NCBI RefSeq assembly: GCF_009766085.1
Contig: NZ_LMUF01000048.1
Span: forward strand, 263,939-327,938
Length of the DNA stretch: 64,000 nt
Reading direction: 5' to 3'
Source of the DNA: Burkholderia sp. S171
GTDB lineage: Bacteria; Pseudomonadota; Gammaproteobacteria; Burkholderiales; Burkholderiaceae
Part shown: positions 1 to 8,681 of the stretch, in pieces
Position numbering within the stretch: the first letter of the stretch is position 1
Layout: every line of letters starts with the position of its first letter
The notes under the pieces: generated by a model
What the model was told of the DNA's origin: nothing
Seen by the model: only the letters and a program-made list of their open reading frames with translations
Databases searched by the model: none
Translations under genes and position numbers: made by a program

Positions 1-588
1 GCGCTCCTGCAGCGCGACAGGACCGGGCTCGGCCAGAAAATATCCGTGTCGCTGTATGACTCAATGCTCGCCATCCAGATGCAGGAGGCGGCGATGCTGA
101 TGATGGAGGACTCCGAACTGAATTGGGCCGCAATGCCGTTGTCGTCGGTGTTTCACGCGAAGGATGCAGCGTTCGTGCTCGTGGGTGCGTTCAAGCAGAA
201 CCCGTTGCGCGACATCTGCGATGTGCTCGGAATCAACGACCTCTCGACTGACCCGCTCTACTGCAATCTCGGGCAGCAATTGCTGCACAAGGCTGAACTT
301 CGCAGCATCCTGGCCGAGCGATTTCGCACGGAGACATGTGATCACTGGCTTCGCCTGCTGGAAGAAAAGGACTTGCTGTGCGCACCTGTCAAACATCTGC
401 GCGAGGTGCTCGACGACGAACAGACGCATCACAACCAGATGATTTTGCAAGGGCAAGGAATAGGGCGGGAGTTGAAGCTGATCGGCAGCCCGATCCGGAT
501 GTCGGCGTCACCGGTTGAGCTGCGCCGGCCACCGCCCTCCCTTGGACAGCACACCGCCGAGATATTTGGCGACGACTTCGTCAAATGA
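1..588 (+). CDS. CaiB/BaiF family (class III) CoA-transferase, C-terminal part
   Basis: The reading frame is open from base 1, so this is the 3' end (195 codons) of a gene that starts outside the window. The first codons read ALLQRDRTGLGQKISVSLYD, which matches the conserved RTGxGQ-x-V-SLYDS segment of class III CoA-transferases. The GTG at 46 is therefore internal. Family members move CoA between acyl-CoA thioesters and free carboxylates in the cytoplasm. The catalytic Asp normally lies upstream of this fragment and cannot be checked. A crotonase gene starts 13 bp downstream, so the two are probably co-transcribed and act on the same acyl-CoA. The substrate cannot be read from the sequence. 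Confidence 0.85.
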   Translation, partial: ALLQRDRTGLGQKISVSLYDSMLAIQMQEAAMLMMEDSELNWAAMPLSSVFHAKDAAFVLVGAFKQNPLRDICDVLGINDLSTDPLYCNLGQQLLHKAELRSILAERFRTETCDHWLRLLEEKDLLCAPVKHLREVLDDEQTHHNQMILQGQGIGRELKLIGSPIRMSASPVELRRPPPSLGQHTAEIFGDDFVK

Positions 589-601
589 CAGGTGACATTC
601 A

Positions 602-1375
602 ATGGACGTAACTCTGGAACTGAACAGCGGTGTCGCATCGGTCACGATTTCGCGGCCCGAGGTGCTTAACGCACTCGATGCCGCCGCGCAGCAGGAATTG
701 GAAGATATCTGGCAACGGATCGAACGGGACCCGAACGTCCGCGTGGTTGTGCTGACAGGCGCCGGCGAGCGCGCGTTCTGCAGCGGCGCGGATATAAAAG
801 CTGCGGGTTCCAGCGGGCTCGATTACTGGGCGCATCCACTGCCAAAAGGTTTCGGCGGATTGCCGCTACGCGATACGTTGAACGTGCCGGTTATCGCGCG
901 CGTCAATGGGTATGCGCTCGGCGGCGGACTGGAACTGATGCTCGGCTGCGATATCGCTGTTGCCTGCTACGAAGCTACATTTGCGCTGCCGGAACCGAAA
1001 GTGGGCAGGATGCCGCTCGACGGCGGCATGACGCTTCTCGCGCGTCAGATTCCCTACCGTCATGCGATGGGCATGCTGCTGACCGGACGCCACGTCAAAG
1101 CGACCGAAGCGTTCGAGATGGGACTCATCAACGAGGTCGTGCCGCGCGCGGATCTCGATGCGGCGGTCGAGCGCTGGGTCGGCGAGATATTGTCCTGCGC
1201 GCCGTTGTCGTTGCGCGCCATAAAGGCTTTCGTACGCTCGACGCAGGGACTGTCTCCATCGGCCGCGCAGGGCATGCGCGTGCCTGCGCTGGTCACCGCC
1301 CTGGAGTCAGAGGATGCCCTGGAGGGCGTCCTGGCATTCAAGGAGCATCGCAAGCCCGTCTGGAGGGGGCTCTGA
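602..1375 (+). CDS. Enoyl-CoA hydratase/isomerase (crotonase) family protein
   Basis: This 257-residue protein has the normal length of a single-domain crotonase. The oxyanion-hole segments are clear: AFCSGADI (residues 58-65) and NGYALGGGLELMLGCDIAVA (102-121). Of the two catalytic glutamates of hydratases, the first is kept as Glu131 (LPEPKVG). The second, in rat hydratase within AMEM, is replaced by Gly157 (HAMGMLLTG). It may therefore be an isomerase, hydrolase or other crotonase rather than a plain hydratase. It follows the CoA-transferase gene by 13 bp, and its product probably processes the CoA ester made by that enzyme. Start is ATG 602; a divergent function cannot be excluded. Confidence 0.88.
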   Translation: MDVTLELNSGVASVTISRPEVLNALDAAAQQELEDIWQRIERDPNVRVVVLTGAGERAFCSGADIKAAGSSGLDYWAHPLPKGFGGLPLRDTLNVPVIARVNGYALGGGLELMLGCDIAVACYEATFALPEPKVGRMPLDGGMTLLARQIPYRHAMGMLLTGRHVKATEAFEMGLINEVVPRADLDAAVERWVGEILSCAPLSLRAIKAFVRSTQGLSPSAAQGMRVPALVTALESEDALEGVLAFKEHRKPVWRGL

Positions 1376-1555
1376 TGGCACACGTCATTGCCGGGGTTTG
1401 AAAAATATGAGCGGATCAATTCCGGATTCTTCGAGCCTGCCGTAACAGTGCCTGGCAGTCCCAGCGGAGCGCCTGACGCCGGTTCGACCGGCATCGATCA
1501 TCCGGAAATCCGCAGCTATACGAGACAGTAATACGGGTAACGAGGTTAAATTCCC

Positions 1556-2473
1556 ATGCATGCCAGCGTTCTTAAATATTTCACTGAAGTTGCCAGATGC
1601 GGTTCGATGCGCAAGGCGGCGCAACATTTATTCGTTGCCCCAAGCGCTATCAACCGGCAGATACGGAACCTCGAAGATGAACTGGCAGTCGAGCTGTTCG
1701 ACCGCCTGCCGAGCGGGCTGAAACTGACGCCCGCCGGCGAACGTTTGCTCAAGCATATCCGCGAAACGCTAGATGGTTTTCATGCGATGCGCGCGGAGTT
1801 CGACGCCATGAAAGGCGAGCGGACCGGCCATATTTCCGTGATTGCAATGGATTCGGCCATGGAGAAACTATTGCCGGCGGTTATCGACGATTTTGGCGAG
1901 TCGTTTCCCGCCGTGACCTACGCGATCCAGTACGCATCGTTGTCCAAGGTAGCGGAGCGGGTGGCGTCGGGACAATTCGACATAGGTATCAGCTTTTGCC
2001 AGAAGGCGCCTGCCGGAACCCGGATCGCCGCCACCGCGACTTTCGCCAGCGGCGCTGTACTGTCGGCTTCTCATCCGCTGGCAAAGAAAGACATCGTGAC
2101 GTTCGAGGAATGTCGTGAATATCCCATTTTTCAAACAGGTGTCGCCGATGAACTGCCGAGCCCGTTGTCGCTCGAGTACTCCCGCCACTGGGAGGAAACA
2201 AAGGTCCATATGCAGTCCAACTCCATCCGTGTGATCAAGTCCATGGTGGTTCGCGGGCGTGGGGTCGGGTTTTTTACGAAGCTGGGTTTTATCGACGAAA
2301 TTGATCGGGACGAGGTCGTGTGGCGACCCATTGCAGGGGTGTCGGACAACACGCCGCCTGTGGCAATCCTGGTTCCCAGCCCGAAGGAACTGTCGCCAAT
2401 CTGCGAGGAATTTTTAAGCTGTCTCATCCGTTTTTTCAAGCAATTCGAGGCTATGACAGAAAGCGGTCATTAA
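1556..2473 (+). CDS. LysR-family transcriptional regulator
   Basis: A 305-residue protein with an N-terminal winged HTH (about residues 5-63: FTEVARCGSMRKAAQHLFVAPSAINRQIRNLE) followed by a LysR substrate-binding domain. Length is typical. It lies 180 bp downstream of the crotonase on the same strand and just upstream of a decayed SDR gene. It may control the CoA-transferase/crotonase genes, but the usual divergent arrangement is absent, so the target is unclear. The effector is unknown. ATG 1556 is used because the conserved HTH begins a few residues later. Confidence 0.9.
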   Translation: MHASVLKYFTEVARCGSMRKAAQHLFVAPSAINRQIRNLEDELAVELFDRLPSGLKLTPAGERLLKHIRETLDGFHAMRAEFDAMKGERTGHISVIAMDSAMEKLLPAVIDDFGESFPAVTYAIQYASLSKVAERVASGQFDIGISFCQKAPAGTRIAATATFASGAVLSASHPLAKKDIVTFEECREYPIFQTGVADELPSPLSLEYSRHWEETKVHMQSNSIRVIKSMVVRGRGVGFFTKLGFIDEIDRDEVVWRPIAGVSDNTPPVAILVPSPKELSPICEEFLSCLIRFFKQFEAMTESGH

Positions 2474-2489
2474 CTACTACAGGGCGCAG

Positions 2490-2876
2490 TCCAGAGCCTG
2501 AGAGAAAAGCGTGTCGTGATCATGGGGGCGGACGCCGGCATCGGCGCCGCGACCGCCCTGGTGTGCGGCAATGCAGCAACGTGCGTGGTTGTGCGGGATT
2601 GCAGCAACGCGGAAGAGGCCGATAAGTAGTCCAGATGATCCGAGGGGCCGGCAGCCGTGCCGGGTGGTTTCACGCAGATGCGTGCGAGATCGTCGGAGTC
2701 GACAGGCCTTTGTCGGAGGTGCGTGCAGCCTTCGGCGAGATTGATGCGCTGATCTACAACGCCGGCGGCGTTGACAAGGCTCTCGCCGATCGTGGATGCG
2801 AGTGACGATGACATCGACGCCGTGTTCGCCTCAACGCCTGCGCGGTTGTTCAGCAGGGTTTGATGGCGGTGTTCAC
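2490..2876 (+). pseudogene. Decayed short-chain dehydrogenase/reductase gene
   Basis: Three pieces in different frames read as one SDR. The first (about 2500-2628) encodes LREKRVVIMGADAGIGAATA, a damaged TGxxxGIG cofactor loop. It ends in a TAG. The second (2638-2805) encodes AFGEIDALIYNAGGVDKALAD, the NAG segment that follows the Rossmann core, then stops. The third (about 2795-2876) encodes DDDIDAVF and, after another shift, RLNACAVVQQGLMAVF, the usual helix before the active site. The Ser-Tyr-Lys catalytic part is missing. The remnant is only about 390 bp, so large deletions accompanied the frameshifts. It cannot make a working enzyme. Confidence 0.75.
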
Positions 2877-2890
2877 TTTAACTAACCGGT

Positions 2891-4306
2891 ATGACTTTCA
2901 TGGCTGCTTCTTCCCGACTTCCCAGGCATCTGTTTAGCGTTGGCAATCCTCTGACGCTCGAATTTCGTTCGCTCCTGGACACGCGCGGCTGGACCGTCAG
3001 TGCGCTGGAACTGGATCGCGACCCGGCGACTTTTTCATCGAAGCCCAGTGGTGGATTGCTTGATTTCTCCGCGCGAAACGTGCTGGCTAACCTTCGTCTG
3101 GCTGAAACATGGCTATCGATAAAGACAGTGGGCTGGGTGGCGCTCGTGTTGCCTGAGCAGCTTGAAGATCCCACTATCAGACGCCTCGTCCGCGATTTCT
3201 GCTTTGACTACGCCACGATCCCGGCACCGGGCGAGCGCATTCTGAACGCGCTGGGCCACGCTTACGGGATGACAGCGCTGCATGACAGCGCCGCACGGGA
3301 GATCGGCAACGGCAACGGCGATGGCGACGCGGAGGGTGAAATGATCGGCTCGTGCGATGCGATGCTTGCGCTCTTCCGAGCGATCCGCAAGGTGGCCGCG
3401 ACCGACGCGCCCGTGTTTATCTCAGGCGAATCGGGAACGGGCAAGGAACTGACAGCGGTGGCTATTCATGCGCGTTCGGCGCGGCGTGATCAGCCCTTTG
3501 TTGCGATCAATTGCGGGGCAATTCCCCCGCATCTTTTGCAGTCCGAGTTGTTCGGGTACGAACGCGGCGCTTTCACCGGAGCGAACCAGCGCAAGATCGG
3601 CCGCGTGGAAGCGGCGAATGGCGGCACGCTGTTCCTCGATGAAATCGGTGACTTGCCGCTGGAGAGCCAGGCAAGCCTGCTGCGCTTCCTGCAGGAGCGC
3701 ACGATCGAGCGCCTGGGCGGCCATGAGTCCATGCCCGTGGATGTGCGCATTGTCTCGGCGACCCACGTCGACATGCAGAGCGCGATGGCCGAAGGACGGT
3801 TTCGTGCTGACCTGTATCACCGTCTGTGCGTATTGCAAATCGATGAACCACCGCTGCGTGAACGTGGTAAGGATATCGAATTGTTGGCGAGAGAAATGCT
3901 TGATCGCTTCGAAAAGGACGCAAACCGGCGTCTTCGTGGGTTTGCACCCGATGCGATCGCCGCAATTCATAACTATCGCTGGCCAGGCAACGTGCGTGAG
4001 CTGATCAACCGCGTGCGGCGGGCGATCGTCATGGCCGAAGGGAGGCTGATCGGTGCGCGCGATCTGGAACTTGGCGAATTTACCGGCGGTATCCCGATGT
4101 CGCTTGCGCAGGCTCGGGAAGTGGGAGAAAGGAAGGCGATCGAAATGACGTTGTTAAGGAATCGCGGGCGCGTGGGCGAAGCTGCACGGGAACTTGGCGT
4201 GTCCCGCGTGACCCTGTACCGGATCTTGTCTGCCTACAGCATGCGACATGCAGAGGTGAACCGCCCCGAGTTTTCGGGAGACGCAAGACAGAATGGCCGG
4301 TGCTGA
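2891..4306 (+). CDS. Sigma-54-dependent transcriptional activator (VpsR/NtrC-like)
   Basis: A 471-residue enhancer-binding protein. Residues 1-130 form a degenerate receiver-like N-terminal domain resembling that of VpsR-type regulators. An acidic GNGNGDGD linker (140-147) leads to the AAA+ domain. Walker A is GESGTGKE (179-186), the sigma-54 contact loop GAFTGA (226-231) is intact, and Walker B is TLFLDEIGD (246-254). A Fis-type HTH ends the protein (about 417-447, GRVGEAARELGVSRVTLYRIL). It should drive ATP-dependent opening of RNA polymerase-sigma-54 promoters. No phosphoacceptor site can be assigned with confidence and no target operon is adjacent, so its regulon is probably elsewhere. 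Confidence 0.93.
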   Translation: MTFMAASSRLPRHLFSVGNPLTLEFRSLLDTRGWTVSALELDRDPATFSSKPSGGLLDFSARNVLANLRLAETWLSIKTVGWVALVLPEQLEDPTIRRLVRDFCFDYATIPAPGERILNALGHAYGMTALHDSAAREIGNGNGDGDAEGEMIGSCDAMLALFRAIRKVAATDAPVFISGESGTGKELTAVAIHARSARRDQPFVAINCGAIPPHLLQSELFGYERGAFTGANQRKIGRVEAANGGTLFLDEIGDLPLESQASLLRFLQERTIERLGGHESMPVDVRIVSATHVDMQSAMAEGRFRADLYHRLCVLQIDEPPLRERGKDIELLAREMLDRFEKDANRRLRGFAPDAIAAIHNYRWPGNVRELINRVRRAIVMAEGRLIGARDLELGEFTGGIPMSLAQAREVGERKAIEMTLLRNRGRVGEAARELGVSRVTLYRILSAYSMRHAEVNRPEFSGDARQNGRC

Positions 4307-4555
4307 GTGAACGGCCGGGGAGCCAGTCGCGAGTAACGAGGGTTGCGCACCGAGGTGCCAGGGGTGCAGCAGTAAATTCCGGGCGGGCATCTTCCTGACG
4401 TGAAGCGTGATATGAAGAAGACCATAATGGCACCGGTCAAACAGACTTGAATCGACGATATCCTCCATGTAGTCTGCGGGGCAATATCTCAGAATGTGGC
4501 GGCTTGCGCGTCGATAAAACGTACGCGAGCCATTGACCTGGGGATCAACCAGCCT

Positions 4556-5320
4556 ATGTATTTAACGAGCAGAGAGACCCGCCTGGTCTCCGACATATTC
4601 GCGGTTCTTGCTGATTCGCTTCCTGAGCAGTTGATGCGGCAGGAGGTGGGCGTTCGCATGCTCAGCTTGCTGCGCGCGGACCACCTCGGGTCGTACGTCT
4701 GGGACGAGACGAAGAAGGAATTCGTCAATCGGGTCTCGTTCAACATGTCGGAAGACAACCTGTCCGAGTACGAGCAGTACTACCAGTACCGCGATACCGT
4801 GACTCCGCGGCTGCAAAATTGCCGCGAGGCGGTTCGCGTAACCGACAAGATTCCGCAGGGTGAGCTGGTGCGGACTGAACTATTCAACGACTTTCTGCGT
4901 CGTGACGGTTTGCACTGGGGCATGAACGTGTATGCGTGGGCGGGTGATTCGAACATAGGCGACCTGCGCATCTGGCGCGGCAAACATCGGGACGATTTTT
5001 CCGATCACGATCTCGCCATGGCCGAGTTCATTCGCCCGGCTTTTACTGCAGCACTCGCGCGAGCGCGCGACGAAGCGGGCATGACGAAGCCGTCCGGACC
5101 GCAAGCCACGCTGATTTCAGAGGACGTGCTGAAGAACCTGACGGCGCGTGAGCGGGATGTGGTCGGGTTGGTGGTGGAGGGGTTGCTCGACAAGGAAATT
5201 GCATTCCGGCTTGGCATCTCTTATACGACGGTCCGTACGCACATTGACCGTTCTTTCCATAAGCTGGGTGTGGGAAGCCGCTCCAAACTGATTCGCGTGG
5301 TGCAGACGAACGGGCGGTAG
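4556..5320 (+). CDS. LuxR-family transcriptional regulator
   Basis: The protein ends with a clear GerE/LuxR HTH: LTARERDVVGLVVEGLLDKEIAFRLGISYTTVRTH followed by RSFHKLGVGSRSKL. The first 170 or so residues are an unidentified sensory region with no autoinducer-domain signature that I recognise. Starting at ATG 4556 gives 254 residues. An in-frame GTG at 4496 would add 20 residues, but neither start has a strong ribosome binding site. The gene follows the sigma-54 activator by about 250 bp on the same strand, and no target genes are adjacent. Confidence 0.85.
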   Translation: MYLTSRETRLVSDIFAVLADSLPEQLMRQEVGVRMLSLLRADHLGSYVWDETKKEFVNRVSFNMSEDNLSEYEQYYQYRDTVTPRLQNCREAVRVTDKIPQGELVRTELFNDFLRRDGLHWGMNVYAWAGDSNIGDLRIWRGKHRDDFSDHDLAMAEFIRPAFTAALARARDEAGMTKPSGPQATLISEDVLKNLTARERDVVGLVVEGLLDKEIAFRLGISYTTVRTHIDRSFHKLGVGSRSKLIRVVQTNGR

Positions 5321-6098
5321 CAGAGCGCCGCGCCCGGCCAACGTGTTGCTCGAATCGGAAGCGTAGCCCGGTTGAAGATGGTCGAATATCTGCTGCAACA
5401 GAAGTCCGGCGAAAATGTAACGCTGGCATGCGAACTGAATTGAACTCGGTCTGGTTATCGCGCGCTCTGGACAATATTTTCCTTTGCCCAATATCGGTCA
5501 TTTGTAGCACTGGCCCGGTGCGCCTATGCATTCTTATTTATCGTTTTTTCGTGAAGGCAATGATTAGAGGTTACCGCCTAGCGTAAATCCTCAGAATTGA
5601 GGATTCACTATTGGCGAAGTCGGGATACTGTTCCCTGCGTCATGACTGGAGCATGAGCCTTGGGCTTTGACCAGACCTTCCAAACAACCCCGACATCCGC
5701 TATTGGCCGAGCAGGAGAAACGCGCATCTGGATGCGGATCATTCCGCGCTGAAGCGACGAGGGCAGCAGTTCCCTGCTCGGCCAGGCTTATTGGCGCAAG
5801 CGTGTAGTCGGTCTGGCTCGTTATCCGGAATTGAGGCTAACCCAGCACACCACTGTGGAGGGAATGCTCGAATGCGTGAACACGGCAATTTGATCGTGAC
5901 GCGCAAAGTTGCGCAACGGGTTGCGCGGCAAGTTGGATTGAAAGGCCGTCGCACGCAACATTGAGTTATCCCGGCTTTGTTTTCACGTTTCGGCATATTT
6001 ATTCGTAGCCGCTGCATAAAGATGCATCAACTACTAAAATATTTCTGGTTTTTTTACTCTGGTTTTCATTGCACTGACCTAAAGAGAGAGGGTTGAAG
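5321..6098. other. 778-bp gap with inverted repeats, no recognisable gene
   Basis: No open frame here resembles a known protein. The segment carries a 12-bp perfect inverted repeat, TGGCCGAGCAGG at 5704-5715 and CCTGCTCGGCCA at 5773-5784. Its 57-nt interior holds smaller dyads, including CGCATC/GATGCG and CGC-TGAA-GCG. A second hairpin, GCGCAA-CGGG-TTGCGC, lies at 5911-5926. These could form a structured RNA or terminators. The last 100 bp are AT-rich and probably hold the promoter of the small gene at 6099. Confidence 0.45.
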
Positions 6099-6323
6099 AT
6101 GGAAATGCAATACCGAGGATCGACTATACGACCCATGGTTGCCCCCGCTCAGGGCGCCTTCGATTCATTTGTGATCATCCGGGACGAGCATGGAAATCAA
6201 CGCTCGCACGGCACCCTTGGCCGTTTCGCGTCGCATAATGCCGCCACGAATTTTGCGGTCGTCTGGGCCATAGCAACTTTGGATGGAGATGCCGCACCGC
6301 GAGCACCGTTCCAGGTTGCTTGA
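6099..6323 (+). CDS. Small conserved hypothetical protein
   Basis: A 74-residue soluble protein beginning MEMQYRGSTIRP. ATG 6099 is preceded by a purine-rich ribosome binding site (AGAGAGAGGG, 6083-6092); the TTG at 6093 is less likely. The pattern YRG-x-x-I-R-P, then VVI/VIIRDEHG and a C-terminal AxxFAVxWAIxxLDG, resembles a family of short proteins common in Burkholderia genomes. No function is known to me. There are no Cys pairs, membrane segments or signal peptide. It is probably monocistronic, with an AT-rich upstream region. Confidence 0.6.
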   Translation: MEMQYRGSTIRPMVAPAQGAFDSFVIIRDEHGNQRSHGTLGRFASHNAATNFAVVWAIATLDGDAAPRAPFQVA

Positions 6324-6359
6324 AGTGCGTGCCCGTGCCATCCGGGTATCGGCACTGTT

Positions 6360-7367
6360 CTATGAACCGGCAGCAACGCGCCGCGAGCGAAGACGTAGAT
6401 AAAGGTTGTTGAGGATTAGTGCCGCGCCTGTCATGCAAGCGCCCGCAATCTGCATGTGGGTCGGGATTAATCCGCTCATCGCCGACACTACGAATGTTGT
6501 CATGGGCAGCACATCCATGAACAGCACGCCATTGAGCGGGGTCAGGATCCTGTTTCCCATGTTCCAGAACAGAATCGCGATAAAACCCGCAACGGGCCCC
6601 ATATAAAGCAGGTGAGGGATGATGGCGATCAGCATCGCCGTGCTTGGCACCGGCACGACATGAAGCGCAAATAACAGCACGTTCAGCCCGATGATCGTAG
6701 TCAGGCCCAGCAAGGTTGTCATCGTCGTGTATTTGAGCGCGGACCACGTTTTGAAGTATGACGCGCTGAACGTGTAGATCGCCCAGCACAGCGCGCCGAC
6801 CACAATCAACGCGTTGGCCGAGTAGTGCTGAGGCTCGCTCAGCAGTGCTGCAATATCGCCTTTTGTCACGACCAGTGCCACGCCGGCAAACGACATCAGG
6901 ATAAACAGAAACGAATACAGCGGCGGCACGATCGAATTCACGATCAAGCCCATCATCGGCTGGGTTGCCATCATGATCGATGCAGTCAGCGCGCCGTCGC
7001 GGCCGGCCAATTGTTGTCCGAGAAAAACAAAAGAACCGAATCCACAGAAGCCGATTGATCCCGGCAGCCAGGCAAGTGCTACGGGTTCGCCTTTAAACCG
7101 GAATGCGCTTCGGCCTTCTTTCTCCCGCAACAGGACCAGGAACGCGCTGCCCGCAATCACGTAGCGCAGTGACGTAAAGGTGAATGGATCGACATGCCGG
7201 AGTGCGCTTGTCATGACGGGAAACGTGATGCCCATCAAGACGGTTGCGCACACGCAGAGCACTACCCCTGTCATGTATCCGGGGCGCACCGTCCCAAAGG
7301 ATGGGCTTGGCACAGCGGCGCCTGGGTTAGCCGCGACAGTCGCTTGACGCTCGAATAGTTTATTCAT
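6360..7367 (-). CDS. DMT-superfamily (EamA) transporter
   Basis: A 335-residue membrane protein with about ten hydrophobic segments in two EamA-like halves, after a short polar N-terminus. It fits inner-membrane metabolite or drug exporters of the DMT superfamily, e.g. FTSLRYVIAGSAFLVLL in the first half. Start is the ATG at 7367, preceded by GATAGGTC. Upstream on the same strand lie a TetR remnant and a LysR gene, so it may once have been controlled by the lost TetR protein. The substrate is not predictable. Confidence 0.88.
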   Translation of the reverse strand: MNKLFERQATVAANPGAAVPSPSFGTVRPGYMTGVVLCVCATVLMGITFPVMTSALRHVDPFTFTSLRYVIAGSAFLVLLREKEGRSAFRFKGEPVALAWLPGSIGFCGFGSFVFLGQQLAGRDGALTASIMMATQPMMGLIVNSIVPPLYSFLFILMSFAGVALVVTKGDIAALLSEPQHYSANALIVVGALCWAIYTFSASYFKTWSALKYTTMTTLLGLTTIIGLNVLLFALHVVPVPSTAMLIAIIPHLLYMGPVAGFIAILFWNMGNRILTPLNGVLFMDVLPMTTFVVSAMSGLIPTHMQIAGACMTGAALILNNLYLRLRSRRVAAGS

Positions 7368-7398
7368 GACCTATCGTTCAAAAATTAGGAAAAAAATT

Positions 7399-7640
7399 TT
7401 AGAACAGCGCGCGCGGGGTCATATCGACGATGCCAGCCAGCTTCTTTTCGCTTACTTCGACTTTGCCCAGCACCCGCAGTCCTTACACGATGCATAGCAA
7501 GAAAGTGCCGACGGCGTTTTCATCGAGATCGGCATTGAAGTCTCCCGCTTGCTGGCCGCGAATTACGGCAGCAGTCAGTTGGGATGTCGTCGAAAACGGC
7601 TCACCGTGGCAGAACTGCACAAACAGACCCGGCGAATTGC
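7399..7640 (-). pseudogene. Remnant of a TetR-family regulator (C-terminal piece)
   Basis: On the minus strand one frame reads LTAAVIRGQQAGDFNADLD, then FLLCIV, a TAA stop (7483-7485), then GLRVLGKVEVSEKKLAGIVD up to the natural stop at 7399-7401. This is the typical end of a TetR ligand-binding domain, in which the stop replaces the residue before GLRV, often Gln. No HTH is present. The remnant runs into the 3' end of the LysR gene that ends at 7601. A deletion therefore removed most of the gene, and a nonsense change hit the remainder. Confidence 0.7.
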
Positions 7641-8488
7641 ACGGTGACGGTTTGCTCATTTCTCGTATGCCGTTGGACGAGGCCGATTTCACGCGTGAAG
7701 GTCTCATCACCCAGAGACAACGCGCATACGGTGTCCGGCATGTGCAGCGCGGACGATTGCGGGATGAGCGCAACGCCCACCCTGTGCGCCACGAGCCCGA
7801 CAATTCCCTGCAATTCATCCAGCTCGACGACGTCCTGCACCGTCACGCGAATCCTTCTGAGAAAGCGGTCGACGAGGCGGCCTCCAAATGAGCTCCGGTC
7901 GTATCGAATAAAGGGCTCTGACTTGAGCAGTGCACGCCACGGCTGGTCCGCAAGCTCGCGCGGGACCAGCAACACGAAGGGTTCAGTGAGCAGCGTTCGC
8001 CAGTGCAACTCGGCCGGCAATGCAAAAGGCGGTTTAATGAGCACCGCGACGTCGATCTCGCCAGAATCGACTTGTGCCAGCAGATTGAGCGACACGCCAG
8101 GGACCACGCGGATTCGCCATCCGGGCGACGTCTGCCGGAACAGTTCAATGGCGCTCACCAGAAACGAAGCCTGCGCCGAAGCAATAGCCCCCACTCGCAG
8201 CAGGCCCGACTGTTCCGCCGTGCCGCCACGCGCCGCCAGGCGCGCGTAAACCGACAATAATTCTTCGGCTGAATCGACCGTCTGCTTGCCTGCGGCGTTG
8301 AGCGTGGCCGAGCGCCCGGTCCGGTCGAATAGCGGGAAACCCAAGTCGTCCTCAAGCCGCTGGATCTGTGCGCTGACAGCCGATTGCGTCAGTCCGATAT
8401 GCGCCCCGGCACTCGCGAACGTCCCGAAACGCACCACCGCCAGAAAGGTTTTCAGCTCTCGCATCATGATTTTATCGATCAGATTCAC
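7601..8488 (-). CDS. LysR-family transcriptional regulator
   Basis: A 295-residue regulator with an N-terminal HTH (MRELKTFLAVVRFGTFASAGAHIGLTQSAVSAQIQRLE) and a LysR effector domain. The frame starts at GTG 8488; an ATG at 8467 fits the HTH equally well and may be the true start. The last residues (SVCAVLPR) fall where the TetR remnant begins, so the extreme C-terminus may have been altered by the deletion that joined them. It diverges from the VOC-family gene at 8682, and the spacer carries an AT-rich dyad suited to LysR binding. Confidence 0.88.
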   Translation of the reverse strand: MNLIDKIMMRELKTFLAVVRFGTFASAGAHIGLTQSAVSAQIQRLEDDLGFPLFDRTGRSATLNAAGKQTVDSAEELLSVYARLAARGGTAEQSGLLRVGAIASAQASFLVSAIELFRQTSPGWRIRVVPGVSLNLLAQVDSGEIDVAVLIKPPFALPAELHWRTLLTEPFVLLVPRELADQPWRALLKSEPFIRYDRSSFGGRLVDRFLRRIRVTVQDVVELDELQGIVGLVAHRVGVALIPQSSALHMPDTVCALSLGDETFTREIGLVQRHTRNEQTVTVQFAGSVCAVLPR

Positions 8489-8514
8489 AGGTTTTATTGA
8501 TCGATTTTATTGAT
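8470..8514. promoter_or_regulatory. Candidate LysR operator: three TTTTATYGAT repeats
   Basis: The motif TTTTAT(C/T)GAT occurs at 8470-8479, 8492-8501 and 8505-8514. The last copy lies in a near-dyad ATCGAT-TTT-ATTGAT (8500-8514), which contains the LysR T-N11-A pattern (8501-8513). It lies between the divergent LysR and VOC genes and partly overlaps the LysR start region, as expected for autoregulation. Confidence 0.55.
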
Positions 8515-8681
8515 GCTGAGATAAAAAAACTATCGTTATTCAACTATTCTCGTTGCCCCTAAACTCTCTTCCCATGGCGTGACATCCACTTTTCACCCAC
8601 CATGACGACGGTGCGGACAGACCATGTCCGCGTCGTCGAATACATATGCATACGTACACTCAACCGATATCCGAGCCTGCC

